A stretch of 60,000 nt of DNA from Nematostella vectensis (GCF_932526225.1 NC_064037.1:9532203-9592202), one strand, 5' to 3'; positions 46,601 to 57,918 are shown, numbered from the stretch's first letter. The notes: generated by a model from the letters alone, not told the origin. Numbers and translations: made by a program.

Positions 46601-49600
46601 TAAAAAGGAGTGTGAAAGAGAGGGCTGTAACAATGCTTTAACAATACTGTTGGCTCGTAAAAATTGCGAAACAGAGACAATGTTTTAATTGATGTGCAGA
46701 ATTGGTTCGTCATTTGAATTCAAATTTGTCAATTGCTAGCATGTATTTTGCCTTTATAGCGTGATTTTATGTTGAACTGGAAGCTGTCTTGAAGTAAAAT
46801 TGTCATACCAGCTTTCAAAATACATGTGCTATCTTAACGTATCTCTACTATTTATCAGTTGTATTCTGTTGAGTACAAAGTTGAATAATATTCTTATTTA
46901 ATATGTTATAACGAAGACCACTGAGGCTGAGGAGCTGGATTTCCCTGTTGCGACAAGACTTACTTTCGGTGAGACTGACGATAGCGAGGAAGACTTCCGC
47001 AAACCTCAAGGGAGACAGAAGAAGGTGAGTGTTACACACGAGGGAGGATAAGCCATGTTACGGTCTTTGCATCCGTGTAAGAGATGATTTGTTACACACG
47101 AGAGGGGATAAGCCATGTTACAGTCTTTGCATCCGTGTAAGAGATGATTTGTTACACACGAGAGGGGATAAGCCATGTTACGGTCTTTGCATCCGTGTAA
47201 GAGATGATTTGTTACACACGAGAGGGGATAAGCCATGTTACTGTCTTTGCATCCGTGTAAGAGATGATGCAGTCTCCCGTCTGACCCTGAGGGATCCTGG
47301 CTAGCTACTCGATAAGTCAAGGAAGCCATCATTCCCTGATTCAATCTCTAGGGACACAGCGATCCCTCTACAAGATCTACCAAGTGCAGTGTTAGACCAC
47401 ACTGTGTGGAGAGGGATTGTGCCATCTCATGGCTTACAGATGCTACAGTATATTCTTTCATATTTCAAATAAATCATTTTGATCCTCATTTTAAAGAGTT
47501 TTAGATTTTGGACTTTTATGTTAATTAATTTTAACTTTGCTCCTAGTACTGGCAAGGGGAAAGGAAGAGCAAAAAAAAACCCAAGGAGAATTGGAGATCT
47601 CCAAGTTTATCACAAACTTCTACCTTGATGGACTCAACTCAAATTAATACGGGGGTAACACCTCGGGCTAGATGGTTTGACAATTCGATAAAGTTATTAT
47701 CTTATCGTTTTTAGGCTAACACAATAACCACTGTCCCACGGCGGACACCGGCAAGGAAGAACAAAGGTAGGCCTGCCAAACGCCTGGATGACGAGGAAGA
47801 AGAACAGTCCACAGCAATGGCCAAGCGTGCAAAACACTTTGATGTTGACGTAGAGGAATCTCCTGCGTCTTCAACAACAGAGACCAGTAACAGGGGCAAA
47901 CCTGCACAACACCAAGACAATGAGGAAGACGAGCCAGAAAATAAAGTGAAAAGAAACAAAGGCAAGCCTGCGAGACTCCAAGATCATGAAGAAGATGAAG
48001 AACCTGTAGCTAGTACTAGTGCAACCGGTATAACCAAAACTCCTGGAAAAGGTCCAAACCCTAAGAGTGCGAGAAGTACCCGAAGTAGCAGAAAGAAGAA
48101 GAATGAGAAAGAAGAGGAAGATGATGATTTGAGTGTACCTTCTGGTGAGTGTGAGGACGAGAAGGGTAAAATGAACTCAATGATGGCCAATAAATCAACA
48201 GCACGGCGAAGAGCGAAGAGAGATCATTCTGAAAAAGATATTGTAGAACAACATGATAATGACAGTGTTACTGGAGACCTGGAAACAACCAAGAGAATAG
48301 TCAGAGCAAGGATGACACCAGCCACAACAACGAGAAACAAAAGGTCTGCTTGTTTACAGGATGATTACAAGGAAGAGGCTGTCATGGGACAGGATTGTGG
48401 GCGGAAATCCTCTGCGAGAGGTGGTCGAGGCAGAGCCTCCAAAGGGAAGGATAATAGTGAGGCAACGAATTTTGTACAAAAAGATGTGACGAACAAAGAC
48501 AATGTTGAGACAGAGAAGACAACATTTCTCACAGGAAATGAGAATGGGCCACAATCCTCAGGGAGAAGTGGAAGAGCCTTTAAAGAAAAGAATAACAAGG
48601 AGGTTAAGGCAACGACTGTTGAACAACAAGAAGAAAAGAAACTCCCATCGAGAGGTAGTGGTAGAGGAAAAGCAACTAGAGGGAAGAATAACGAGGCAAC
48701 AACTGCGGAAAACGTTGAGGAGATGACTAAAGAAGAACCTGTTGAGGAAGGGACAACCTCACTCACAGAAGATGACACTGGGAAGAAATCCACAAGGAGA
48801 AGGGGTCGAGGCAAAGGAGCTAGTGGAAGACATAACAAGGAGGTAACGACCACTCATCAAGAAGAGCAAATAAATGAAGAGGAAAGTGACGAAGAAGAGG
48901 TAGCCTCTCCCGTGAAACGAAAAGGACGAGGCAAGGCAAGAAAGTCACCTCAAAAGGTACGTGAGTAAATTTGATGTTACTTTACTGAATTACCCTCGAT
49001 AGTTCCTCATTTCGGACAAACAGGTGGCCATGATTATACTAACTGTGTATTGTCGCAAAGTTCCGTCTGTTTGTGAAATGAGGCCACTTTGTCGAAGCCT
49101 TTACAAGTTACAAGAAACTTTTTACATAAGTAAGGGTTGACCAGGTAAGACGTGCCCAAGAGTAATCCCTTGACAATTACGAATTGTGATACGATTAAGT
49201 ACTAGCCGGACATTGTGACTCTTGATTAGATAAGTGTCTTCTAGATGGTCATAGTGATAACGAAGAACAATAGCAACGCAAAAAAAACAAATTCCTTAAA
49301 CAACCTCCTACGCCCTTGCTTTTAGATTACATCCCATGGCACATCGTCAACACCTGCGCCAAACTCTACGCCCGCAAAGCGAACCAGGGGGAGAGGAGTA
49401 AAAGTCAAAGACGAACCTGAGGTTTGTTTGCACAGACTTTATTTAGACATGAATTTCAAGTGAGGTCTATCAAAGGTACAAGAGGGTGTTTGTCGAAGTT
49501 AGAAATGACCATGTGATGATGATGGTCACCCTCTGAAAATTCATAGGATAGAATCAATATTCATTTGCCACAAATAACGTATTACAAATAAGAATTTCAA

Positions 49601-52600
49601 GCCTATTATAAGTGAGTGTCAGAGACCCATCCTAAGTTAAATAAAATGCATTTTTTTTAATATTAATATTTTTTTGCGGTTCCAACATATCTATTCTGCT
49701 TTTCTCCTAAACCTACTGTATACGAAACCTAATCTTCCAAGCCTATGACAAAGATGTTCTTGTTCCTTAGACCCCGGTAATATCTTCTTCAAGTGCCACC
49801 TCACAGACGGAAATGTCTTTACCGGATGTCACGCCATTGATGCCCATATTTGGGAGACGAGGTCGTGGACGAGTGACGCTTTCTAGTGAGGGCCCTGAGG
49901 TAAATAAAACCTTTAATTATCCCGACAACAAACTAGTGATTCCCATATTTGAAATACGAGATAGAGGCACCTACTTGTGAAATTTAGCAAAAGCGATTCT
50001 GAACAAGGGACAGCAACCGCTTTTACGTTGTAAGTTTTTGTTGACAAGTTGGAAAATATTATTCTCATCCATCATCAAGAAACGTCTTTGCTTTTATATT
50101 AAATTTGGAATAGGGAACAATTGACATAGATTAGGTAGGGACCTCAGGTAAATAGACCTATGAATACTGACCAACTACCGGGAGTATTGTATTTAGAGAT
50201 AATTGTGATATTTAATCCATCTGTTCCCATTGCATTTTTCTCCCTGAGCCATTTGATCACAATAAGGAATCTATTGGAAGTAGTAGAGTTTTCCCAGACA
50301 AACATATCTTTTATCCATTTTCCCCTAGCTCCCTGAGCCATTTGATGACACCCCCACCCCGTCTAGACCTGAGCCAGGTCCTCTCTCAGTCGTCAAGGCT
50401 ATCTCAAGGCGGGGCAAGCGCGGAGGCCGGGTGGTCAAGACTAAGGATGAACTGGTAGGTGCTGTCAATAGAAGTTACTTTGACTGGTTAGAGGCTCTGT
50501 AAGCCGCGATTTTGACATCCTTGCAAAAGTGTGGAAGCATCCATTTCCATCGGCTGATTTGAGAAAGCTTTTGCATATGAATTTGTTGAATGAAGTCTAA
50601 ACAAGGGAGCACGGCAGAATGTGATTGATATTATTACGAAAAAAAAACACTTTGTTATGCAACGCCTCATGTGTGTTTGTTTTGTGGGAGTCATCAATTG
50701 CGCTGTTAGATGTTTGTCAACAGGGTCTTTGCTCCTTTCCCTGGTTACAGACGGCCCGAAGATATCATACACGTAGTGTCGGCACGAAGTGCCGACGAAA
50801 GATGCACGAAGGGCATCGGATTCGGGCATTATACGAACAAAGACCCTGTTGACAAACATAATCCACTTCATAATCCGAGCCCTACACCCCCAACAGCGCT
50901 ACTGATATCTCCCCTTACAAAACAAGCACAGATGACGCGTGGCTTTTTGGGTACACTCAATAAGCAGTTGTATCATTTCCCTACAGTTGCCGGACTCCTC
51001 AGAGACGTTAGACCTGAATGAAGACACGAGAAGTGAGACACCAAGCGAAGCAACAAGTGAGGCAGCCAGCGAAACCCACAGCGAGCCTCCCCAGGTATTC
51101 ACGACAGCTTATACCCGTAAGGGGAGGGGTAGGGCAGGCAAGGACTCCCAAGCCTCAACAGACTCTACTCTGAGCACTGGCGGGGGAAAGGGAAGAGCAA
51201 AGAAACCCAAGGAGAATCGCAGATCTCCGAGTTCATCACAAACTGCCGATTCTACGTTGGTGGACTCACCTTCTGCACAAGCAGAAAGACCGAAGGGCGG
51301 AGTGGTTTTGAAAAGGGATTCGCAGGAATCACAGGTAACGCTACTATCTGGTGGTACAAGTGGGTGATCGAATGAATTTTCTTTCAAGAGCCATAGCTTC
51401 AGGTCGGGTAGGAGGAGGGGGTGTTGATATGGAAAATCTGTTTTGGAGCAGGATAAGTAAACCGAATGCAGTCTGAAATTCAGCCTAAGTCGCTTAGTAC
51501 TTTGTTTCGCCCTTTGAATTTCTCTGATAGAAAAAAAAATATTGCATAACAAGTACATTTTAATATCATAAACCGTTTATTCATGAACATTTAAGTTCAC
51601 TCAAACATCAACCTACCCTCCTGCGCACAGCTTTCTGTGTCGCTCGTTTCCTTTGCTCCACATCGACCCAAATTGCACTTCAACTTATTTTTACACAGGA
51701 AGTCCAGGCGACGCCGGCAAAGAAAGGGAGGCGTCACGAAGACGGTGCTGCTGAAGCACCAAGCCCGTCACTACGGGAACGCAAACCCGAGGGCAAACCA
51801 CGTGTCATGTTCACTGGTCTGGTCGACAAGCAGGGAGAGAAGGTGAACTGAAACCACGTACGATCACGTGCATGTATGATCACGTGCGGCGTGTAGTGAA
51901 ATGAAGCCGCGTGCACCACCATGTGTTTGTATAGTGAAACCGCGCTTTGATTATGTGCGCACTATTTATGATGACGTGTATCTGTGTGGTGAAACTGCCT
52001 GTGGTCAGGTGCTTTTTTGTATTGAAACCACGTGTGATCACGTGCATCTGTTTGGTGAAACTGTGGTCGCGTGCGTTTGTATGATGGTGACGTCTGTTTG
52101 TTGAAACTGTGGTCACTTGACTTTGAATGGTCAAACTACGAGTGATGACGGGCGCGTTTGATTTGTTCTGCAGGTCGTCACAAGTCTGGGTGGTTCCCTT
52201 GTGAATTCCGTTTACGAATGCACTCATCTGGTTACTGAAAAGGTGATAATTTAGTGATAGGTTTTCGTAGAACAAATATGCTTCCTTACTCACACTATGA
52301 GAAATATTGAAAATATATCTTTTACCATCGTCCCTTGAATTAAAAGTCCTCTCGCATCCCTCAAATAAGCGCCAGACGTGTTACACTTGATAGATTTCGA
52401 TGACGAGGGGGAATTTACGGAAGAAATGGAGTAACGAAAACTGACTCATCATTGAAAGCTTGTTTTGTTTTTGTTCTGGGAAACCTTTTACTCCTGGACC
52501 CTTCAAAAGATCACTTTTTATCAAGAGACAAAGCGGATTTTGAAATAAGCGCCTCCCGGAATAAGTCCTCGCCTGGGTTTATTCGACACTGCTGCTATAC

Positions 52601-55461
52601 TATAACGACTTCCTTGTGTACTTCCTTGTGTAAAGGTCCGCCGTACGGTCAAGTTCCTGTGCGGATTAGCCAGTGGTCAACTCCTCGTACAGCCCGCCTG
52701 GCTTGAGGCGTGCAAACTCGCCAAGACCTTCGTAGGTACGCTGCCACCAGCTACTGTATTATGTTATTATGTTAACATTATATCGCTAAAATACCACGGC
52801 CAAACAGTTGGGCTTACTTTTAAACAATCATTCATCTTCTTGATGCTGAGGGTTTGCTGTCGTTTTGTTATAGTAATGAGCTAATAATAATAACGTTTGA
52901 ACACTTTTGTTGTTTTCAGACCCTTCGCCATTCTTTGTCCATGACAGAGCTGCGGAGAAACAGTACAATTTTAAGTTACACGAGTACGTGCATGAGAAAA
53001 ATAAAAGTACCACCTACCCTGGTTTACCCACTCTTTCATGCGGCATACTTGAGAATGCAGAAGTTTTCGGACGATCTTATCCATTCCATGTTTTATCAGG
53101 TCACACCAGCGGGCGCTTGAGGGAGGACTTTTGCAGGGCTACCGTGTCCACGTGACCAAAGGGGTCAAGCCTGAACCTTCACAAATGAAAGGTATGGCCG
53201 AATGCAAGGTGATAGAATTTGGGTAAAAGCATTTTCCAATAGACCCGCAGATATTGAAGGAGAGTATGTAAATGATAATGTAAATATGTAAATGCTTTCC
53301 ATAAAATATTTCTCAACAAAAAGTGCACTTGCCCGTAAGAAACAATGGAATATTTCTAATTATTGAAAAAAATAATCCTGCTGAGATATCTCAACGACGC
53401 GGACTTCTTCCAAGCGCAGGGGCGAGGGTTCAGTCTAAGTGAGCTTGGAGTAGGTCTCTACATTAGTGACTGGCCTGTGCCCATAAGGCCGATTAAGACG
53501 CTACGATTTTTGCCTACAACCATCGCATGCGACATGACTTAGCTCTGATTTAAACTTTTGTAAAAGTTGTAAAATCGCTTACAACTTTTGCGCTTTTTAC
53601 CCGTGGAGGACTGGGACCAACAACAAAAAACATGGCGGGCCGTCGCACTTTTGCAGCTGCAGCACTTGCTGCTGCAATTTTACGCCGTAAACAAATGGAA
53701 AAAGACGAAGAAGGGTCCGAGAGAAGGAATGGCTGACAATATGGGTCATTTTGTTTATTCTTGGAGGAGCGACGTTTGGCCAAAGATCCACGCGATTGTC
53801 GACGATCGTATGGATTTCCGTCATATTTGCAAACCAAAACGGTCGTCGCCCTCCGTCTCTACCCCTGAAAGGGAGATTCGCCTCAATGCTTCCGTCATTT
53901 TACCAAATATGGGCACAAAGTCGTAGAGTTTTGAAACATGTTTCAAAAAGCCTACAACTTTTTCGTGTCGTAAGCTTGTGTCGTAGCGGAGTTGTGAAGC
54001 TGATTTAGACTTTGCGACTTGAGTTGTATGCTGACGCGGGCTGCACAAACTATGATATAAACATAGGCCCGCCAGCTTACATGTAGCGACAAAATTAGTA
54101 TGAACTACTTGATAAAGTACCGTTTTGTATTGCAGACATCATCAAATGCGCCAAAGGGGAGGTAAGAAAACGCGCCAGTCAAACATGTCGCCATTTTCCG
54201 CTCCATCCAATTCCGAGTAACTAAACGAATCCATTTTTATCGGCTTATTCAAGCAACAAACAGCAACAACAACAAATATCGGTAAAAAGTATCAATAAAG
54301 TTTTTAATCGTGGATGGTTGAAGTTTTCTAGCACATAAACTATTGTATTCAATTGTAAACAATAACACAGGAGTGGTTGATTAACATTATTTAACCTTCT
54401 ATCCCATCTGGTAACGTGAAAACACCTCCTTGTACCCAGGTTTTGCCGCGCATGCCTCGCGCTAAGGATGACGGGATATTAGTGATCTCGTGCGAGGAAG
54501 ACCACCAGGCTTGCAAGCCCGCAGTTAATGCTGGGGTACCGGTGTACTCTGCCGAGCTACTGCTGACCGGTATACTGCGCCATCAACTAAGCCTGGACGA
54601 GTATCCTTTCATGTGTTACATAAGTCTGCAATTTGTACACCGGGCACTGTGAATCATCAAAATTTAGCCAGAAATTGTCGTTTTTGCCAAACGAGGTCAC
54701 TTCCATATAAGGAAACTAATATGTTCCTTATTTGGAAAAACTGCATGATTCTTGTCATTTTAAGGTTGGCGTACTGCAGGTGCTTCGCAAACTTTATGAC
54801 TAAGATTCCTCGGTACCAGACCCCCAAAATGACAACGTTTTTTTCATATGCTTACGTCTTCTCTGACGTAAAATCGGAGTTCCCGTCTCTCACTGCACTT
54901 CATTAAATTTATAGGGAGGGAGTAAAAGAGCCGCTGGGTACGCTGGCCCGTGGCACCACCTTACGCAACAGTGTTTGCTCACTTACCCACACTCATGCTT
55001 GTTAACTTCGTGACGAGTCAGTCACTTGTGACGCGCATTATGTCATGTCTCGCGGTGTCGAATTGCGCTATACAAATACAGAACATTTCATCATTTCTGA
55101 TTTATCATTCATATTATCTCACTTATCAATTAGCTAGTTTGGCACCAATGTGCTCAAAAGAAACCCGCTTTACAATGAACGTCTAAAAACTTCCCTTTTA
55201 GAAGAATGAATCCCCGTGAGTAAACTTTAACCCGCTTACCTCATAAGGATCATGGTTAATGGGGAAAGTTAATATAGGTGGTGGTGAGGGTATTTGCTTT
55301 GTTAACCTAAGTTTAACTTAACGTTTTCCAGAAATCGACTTTTTTCTGATGGTAGTGCGGAGGAGAGCCCATCAAATCAAACTAGAAAACGCAAAAACGA
55401 TACTCACTCGGGAGATGCACCGCCCAAGACCGCCCGAGCATCAAGACGGAAGAAGAAATAG
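40673..55461 (+). CDS. MDC1: Mediator of DNA damage checkpoint protein 1, 24 exons
   Basis: Reconstructed gene of about 1,864 aa. Exons: 40673-40765, 41322-41385, 41462-41511, 41628-41720, 42126-42221, 42458-42791, 43325-43382, 43737-44314, 44681-45951, 46298-46420, 46917-47024, 47715-48956, 49326-49421, 49771-49899, 50329-50454, 50987-51334, 51699-51842, 52174-52242, 52636-52735, 52920-52983, 53100-53191, 54136-54161, 54440-54600, 55332-55461. Phases agree and all introns are GT-AG. The protein is a nuclear adaptor that binds gamma-H2AX at double-strand breaks and recruits RNF8 and the MRN complex. Order: DATQAIEWD N-terminus like the vertebrate one, FHA (about 32-132), acidic TQxY region (about 270-879), basic RGRGK region (957-1370), low-complexity linker, tandem BRCT (about 1636-1830), lysine-rich tail ending RRKKK. 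The exon 11 acceptor has a weak pyrimidine tract and is the least certain junction. Confidence 0.9.
41322..42221 (+). other. MDC1: MDC1 FHA domain (exons 2-5)
   Basis: The FHA phospho-threonine-binding residues are present: R59 in FIGRSD, S72 and H75 in SLSKKH, N94 in GSKNKT. The strand LILRPQVRY and FADVTCQY close the domain as in vertebrate MDC1 (FADLLCQY-type). In vertebrates this domain binds phosphorylated T4 of another MDC1 (dimerisation); here the N-terminal DATQAIEWD keeps a TQ at position 6-7. Confidence 0.9.
43737..45951 (+). other. MDC1: MDC1 TQx[Y/F] and T[V/L]xY motif array (exons 8-9)
   Basis: I count 11 TQx[Y/F] motifs: TQMY, TQGF, TQEY, five TQAY, TQTY, TQDY and TQPY. There are 11 more T[L/V]xY motifs without Q: TLIY, two TLVY, TLAY, five TVPY and two TLPY. 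In exon 9 they alternate in a module of the form TVPY-x(3-6)-TQAYG followed by a run of aspartates (DDDD, TDSE, SDTN). ATM-phosphorylated TQxF motifs dock the RNF8 FHA domain in vertebrates, and acidic SDT-type repeats dock NBS1. Confidence 0.85.
47030..47270. repeat. 60-bp minisatellite at MDC1 exon 11 donor
   Basis: Four units of 60 bp containing GTTACACACGAGAGGGGATA and CATCCGTGTAAGAGATGATT. The array starts six bases into the intron, directly after GAAG|GTGAGT. Confidence 0.93.
47555..47645. pseudogene. Relic copy of part of MDC1 exon 16
   Basis: This intronic stretch aligns with 51175-51271 inside exon 16: both contain AAGAGCAAA, CCCAAGGAGAAT, AGATCTCC, 'ATCACAAACT' and 'TGGACTCA'. The copy has nine A where the exon has seven A/G bases, so its frame is shifted by two. 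A CTCCTAG lies directly before it as a possible acceptor. I read it as a decayed partial exon duplication in intron 11. Confidence 0.75.
47715..48956 (+). other. MDC1: MDC1 basic/acidic region with RGRGK repeats (exon 12)
   Basis: A 414-codon exon rich in K, R, E, T and S. From about its middle a unit of the form S-x-RGxGRxxxxGKxNxE-x-T recurs about four times (GRGRA, SGRA, GRGKAT, RGRGKGA, KGRGKARK), giving AT-hook-like GRGK/RGR cores separated by acidic, threonine-rich spacers. Vertebrate MDC1 has a PST-repeat chromatin-binding region in the corresponding place; no PST repeats are seen here. Confidence 0.75.
49005..49083. repeat. Short imperfect inverted repeat in MDC1 intron 12
   Basis: CCTCATTTCGGACAAACAG and CTGTTTGTGAAATGAGG flank about 40 bp. 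A small MITE or foldback sequence; family unknown. Confidence 0.5.
50710..50859. mobile_element. 150-bp MITE in MDC1 intron 15
   Basis: Perfect 22-bp terminal inverted repeat, left arm ATGTTTGTCAACAGGGTCTT then TG (50710-50731), right arm 50838-50859. An inner hairpin GTCGGCACGAAGTGCCGAC lies at 50778-50796. I could not read a target-site duplication. Confidence 0.75.
51843..52140. repeat. Degenerate GTGAAAC/CACGTG repeats after MDC1 exon 17
   Basis: From the exon 17 donor onward, units of about 35-45 bp recur with the words GTGAAACC, CACGTG and ATCACGTGCAT, strongly diverged and with many CACGTG E-box-like sites. The donor GTGAACTGAAACC is itself the start of the first unit. Confidence 0.65.
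53560..54010 (+). other. Possible transposon remnant in MDC1 intron 21
   Basis: Inside the 944-bp intron, ATG at 53633 opens a short frame of 33 codons rich in alanine, arginine, lysine and glutamate, then stops. Its composition resembles the N-terminus of some Harbinger-type transposases or MYB-like partners, but similarity is compositional only. Flanks have ACAACTTTT words in both orientations. I cannot define terminal repeats. Confidence 0.25.
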
Positions 55462-55622
55462 TTTAAAGTACGAAATACATATTATAGGGATTAGGGGTAG
55501 GGGAGTTGAAATATGTAACTGACGGGGGAGGGGGAAGCGAATATAACTATGACGGAAGGGGGGCTACCTGTTTGGGGTTTTAGGTTGTTGTCATCAGAGA
55601 ATTTTGGGAGTCAATATTTTAT

Positions 55623-55777
55623 CCATCATTGGAAATGAAGTTTAAGCAGTGAATTGTTAAGTCAACGTTAGATACTTTGAAGCAGTATGCACCACGCACT
55701 TACGAAAACAGGGTATCTGTTGAGGCAAAACGGACATAGGAACTTCACCAGCCTAGTCACAGGCGTTCTTACCGGGT
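55623..55777. repeat. Duplicated segment, copy 1
   Basis: Matches 58326-58457 at high identity, including GTCAACGTTAGATACTTTGA, GCAGTATGCACCACGCACTT and ACATAGGAACTTCACCAGCC. Same orientation, about 2.7 kb apart. Copy 1 continues into a 39-bp tandem repeat. Confidence 0.9.
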
Positions 55778-55865
55778 TTCCTGTGTTCAGCCTAGTCACA
55801 GGCGATCTTACCGGGTTTTCTGTGTTCAGCCTAGTCTCAGGCGTTCTGGTTGGGTTTTCTGTGGC
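55749..55865. repeat. 39-bp tandem repeat, three copies
   Basis: Units start CAGCCTAGTCACAGGC at 55749, 55788 and 55827, with ACCGGGTTTTCTGTGTT in each; the third is diverged. Confidence 0.9.
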
Positions 55866-56135
55866 CGGTAAGAAATGGACGTCACTGAAACCCAACAAAA
55901 CTGTGGGGAACTCTTCCCCAATTCCACGCTTGCTTACGGTTTTTTCACGAGCACAGGATACCCGGTATGCAAAAGTGACTATGCTGACTAGTATGGTTTA
56001 TGACGGTGTATAAAGAAGGGTTGAACACCATATAACAATGATATTGTAGAATTTTTAAGTAAAATATATCTATGATGTATATATGATACACGAAGTCCGT
56101 AAGATTTTACCCAACAAATGTATCCACCACAGAAA

Positions 56136-56141
56136 ATTAAA
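56136..56141 (+). terminator. Candidate ATTAAA poly(A) signal for MDC1
   Basis: The common variant signal ATTAAA lies about 675 bp beyond the MDC1 stop, with a GT-rich stretch (GTGCGCGTGTGCGAGTGTG) some 40 bp later. Position-based inference. Confidence 0.35.
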
Positions 56142-56354
56142 GTATTAATGATAGGCGTTGTGCAAGCTCCGTCATTCTGTGCGCGTGTGCGAGTGTGTTT
56201 TTGTACAATTCTGGGTCATTTGTTTCCCTTTTTGGAGGCCAATTAATCATACGGCCCTGTTACACTAGACATACAATGGAATTTTGATTAAACAATATGG
56301 CAAGGCATCGATGCCGAGATATATGTTTAATCCTAGTTATATTTCAAATCGACA

Positions 56355-56535
56355 CTAGTTTATCTAGTATCGCTATATCGAGTATCGTTATATCAAGTAT
56401 CGTCATATCTTGTATCGTTATATCAAGTATCGTATATCAAGTATCGTTATATCGAGTATCGATATATCTTGTTATATCAAGTATCGTTATATCGAGTATC
56501 GTTATATCGAGTATCGCTATATCGAGTATCGCTCC
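56355..56535. repeat. 15-bp minisatellite
   Basis: About a dozen imperfect units of ATCGTTATATCGAGT, with CTT or CAA variants replacing CGA. Confidence 0.88.
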
Positions 56536-57774
56536 AACGAATAGCACTACCGAGTATATCGAGGCTCCATATCGCTAAGAATTTCTCTCTCTATCCGTAG
56601 CCTCTCAGGTTGGCATGAAAAGCATGAAAGTCCCCAGAGCAGGTTTCGAAAATGGTATCTGGGTAGACTGATGCCACATTATAGTCCGTTGTGTTGTTGA
56701 CTACGACGATCGATCTTGTCGAAGTTGTAAATTTTGATGTTGCCATGGTAGCTATTGCTAAGGCTGTTGATATGGTGGTGGTGGTGTTTATGTAAGGGAG
56801 AGTGGTTTTTGAGAAGACTGGCGTGGGATGAATACTGGTAACCAGGCCTGTCTTAGGACCTGAACTGTATGATGGAATGTTAGAGTCAGTCTACATTTCA
56901 ATCAACATTACATAATACCACTTTTGAGATTCCCTCTCAATCATTGTTTTGCTTTTTTGTCGCCCTAGAACTGTGTATGTCGAGAATTTCCAAGTAGACT
57001 TGCAGGAATTCACGTTAACTACGATTTCGCCGCCATCTTTTAAAACAGGCCCAGACCCCAGTGTTTTAGAATATCACAGGCTTCCCGTGCTCGCTCTCTC
57101 CCAGGCTGTTTTTGACTATTAGAAAAAACACGCAGACATTGATTGATAGTAGAATGCTGCTAAATTGAGCTCGGATAATTTGAATTTCTCGTTAACTCGA
57201 ATGGAGATTGATCTTTGTATTTGAACCCAGATTCCGGTGATTATTACCTTGCTCACATAACAAGAGGGTTTTTATAAGCGTCGGGCCAATATAGTCCACG
57301 AGGTCAGGGTGCCGCTCTCCGCGACATTAACGGCAGGCACCTTTCACGAACACCATTGCATCTACAGCACGCTGAGAAATTATCGCAAAGTTATGAAATG
57401 CGAAGTGTTATTTATATACCAGGACCGTATCGCGCCCCCATCCCCCAATAATTCAAACCTTAATGTCCAATACTTTATGTCCATATTACCCGTCATCTCG
57501 AACGCTTCTAGGGGCCTTGGAGAATACAAGTAAATCACATTCATTATTGAAGTCCATTTTTTATTTTGCTTATCTATTTTCTTCTTTTTTGTGGGGGGGG
57601 GGGGGGGAGGCTAGAGGAGGCGTAGTTGATGATATTTTGATAGAAATCAAACGCAGAATAATATCTTGAGTAGTTATCCTGAGTAAGTATGAGGAGGCAT
57701 CCTCCTTACCCTTCTCTCCGCGTTTGTATCGAAATTATCACAAGCACGATAAACAAAACGTTCAAGTTTAGAAA

Positions 57775-57918
57775 CAGGCGCGTACCCAGGATTGCCTGAG
57801 GGGGTATGCGCAGTTATAAGTATCATATGGAAAAAGCATAGTATTTAAAACATCCCTTAATTACCCTGTGCGCCCTTCCCCCCCCCCCCCCCCCCCCCTC
57901 CCCCTGTGTACGCGCCTG
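57775..57918. mobile_element. Small TIR element related to family A
   Basis: Ends CAGGCGCGTACCCAGG and CTGTGTACGCGCCTG with a C-run inside. Total 144 bp. No clear target-site duplication. Confidence 0.55.

Larger units (their letters stand above)
51699..54600 (+). other. MDC1: MDC1 tandem BRCT domains (exons 17-23)
   Basis: BRCT1 opens with RVMFTGLVD (T1642, G1643) and contains RRTVKF (R1677, K1680). These match the vertebrate residues that hold the phosphoserine and the C-terminal tyrosine of gamma-H2AX. BRCT2 includes GYRVHVTKGVKP, LPRMPR and the final helix AELLLTGILRHQ. The short exons 20-22 (64, 92 and 26 bp) join in phase and restore the linker LHESHQRALEGGLLQG between the two domains. 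Confidence 0.9.

Noticed and set aside
48365-48853. 162-codon minus-strand ORF and similar shadows in 44.5-48.9 kb
   Set aside because: Antisense of MDC1 exons 9 and 12; the plus frame has the homology and matching splice phases.
52907-53155. Continuous 82-codon ORF read through MDC1 exons 20-21
   Set aside because: Its middle (52984-53099) does not match BRCT linkers. Splicing at GTACGT and TTATCAG restores the conserved linker and frame.
53588-53926. 112-codon ORF in MDC1 intron 21
   Set aside because: Lies wholly in the intron between the exon 21 and exon 22 junctions that give a continuous BRCT2; probably a transposon fragment.
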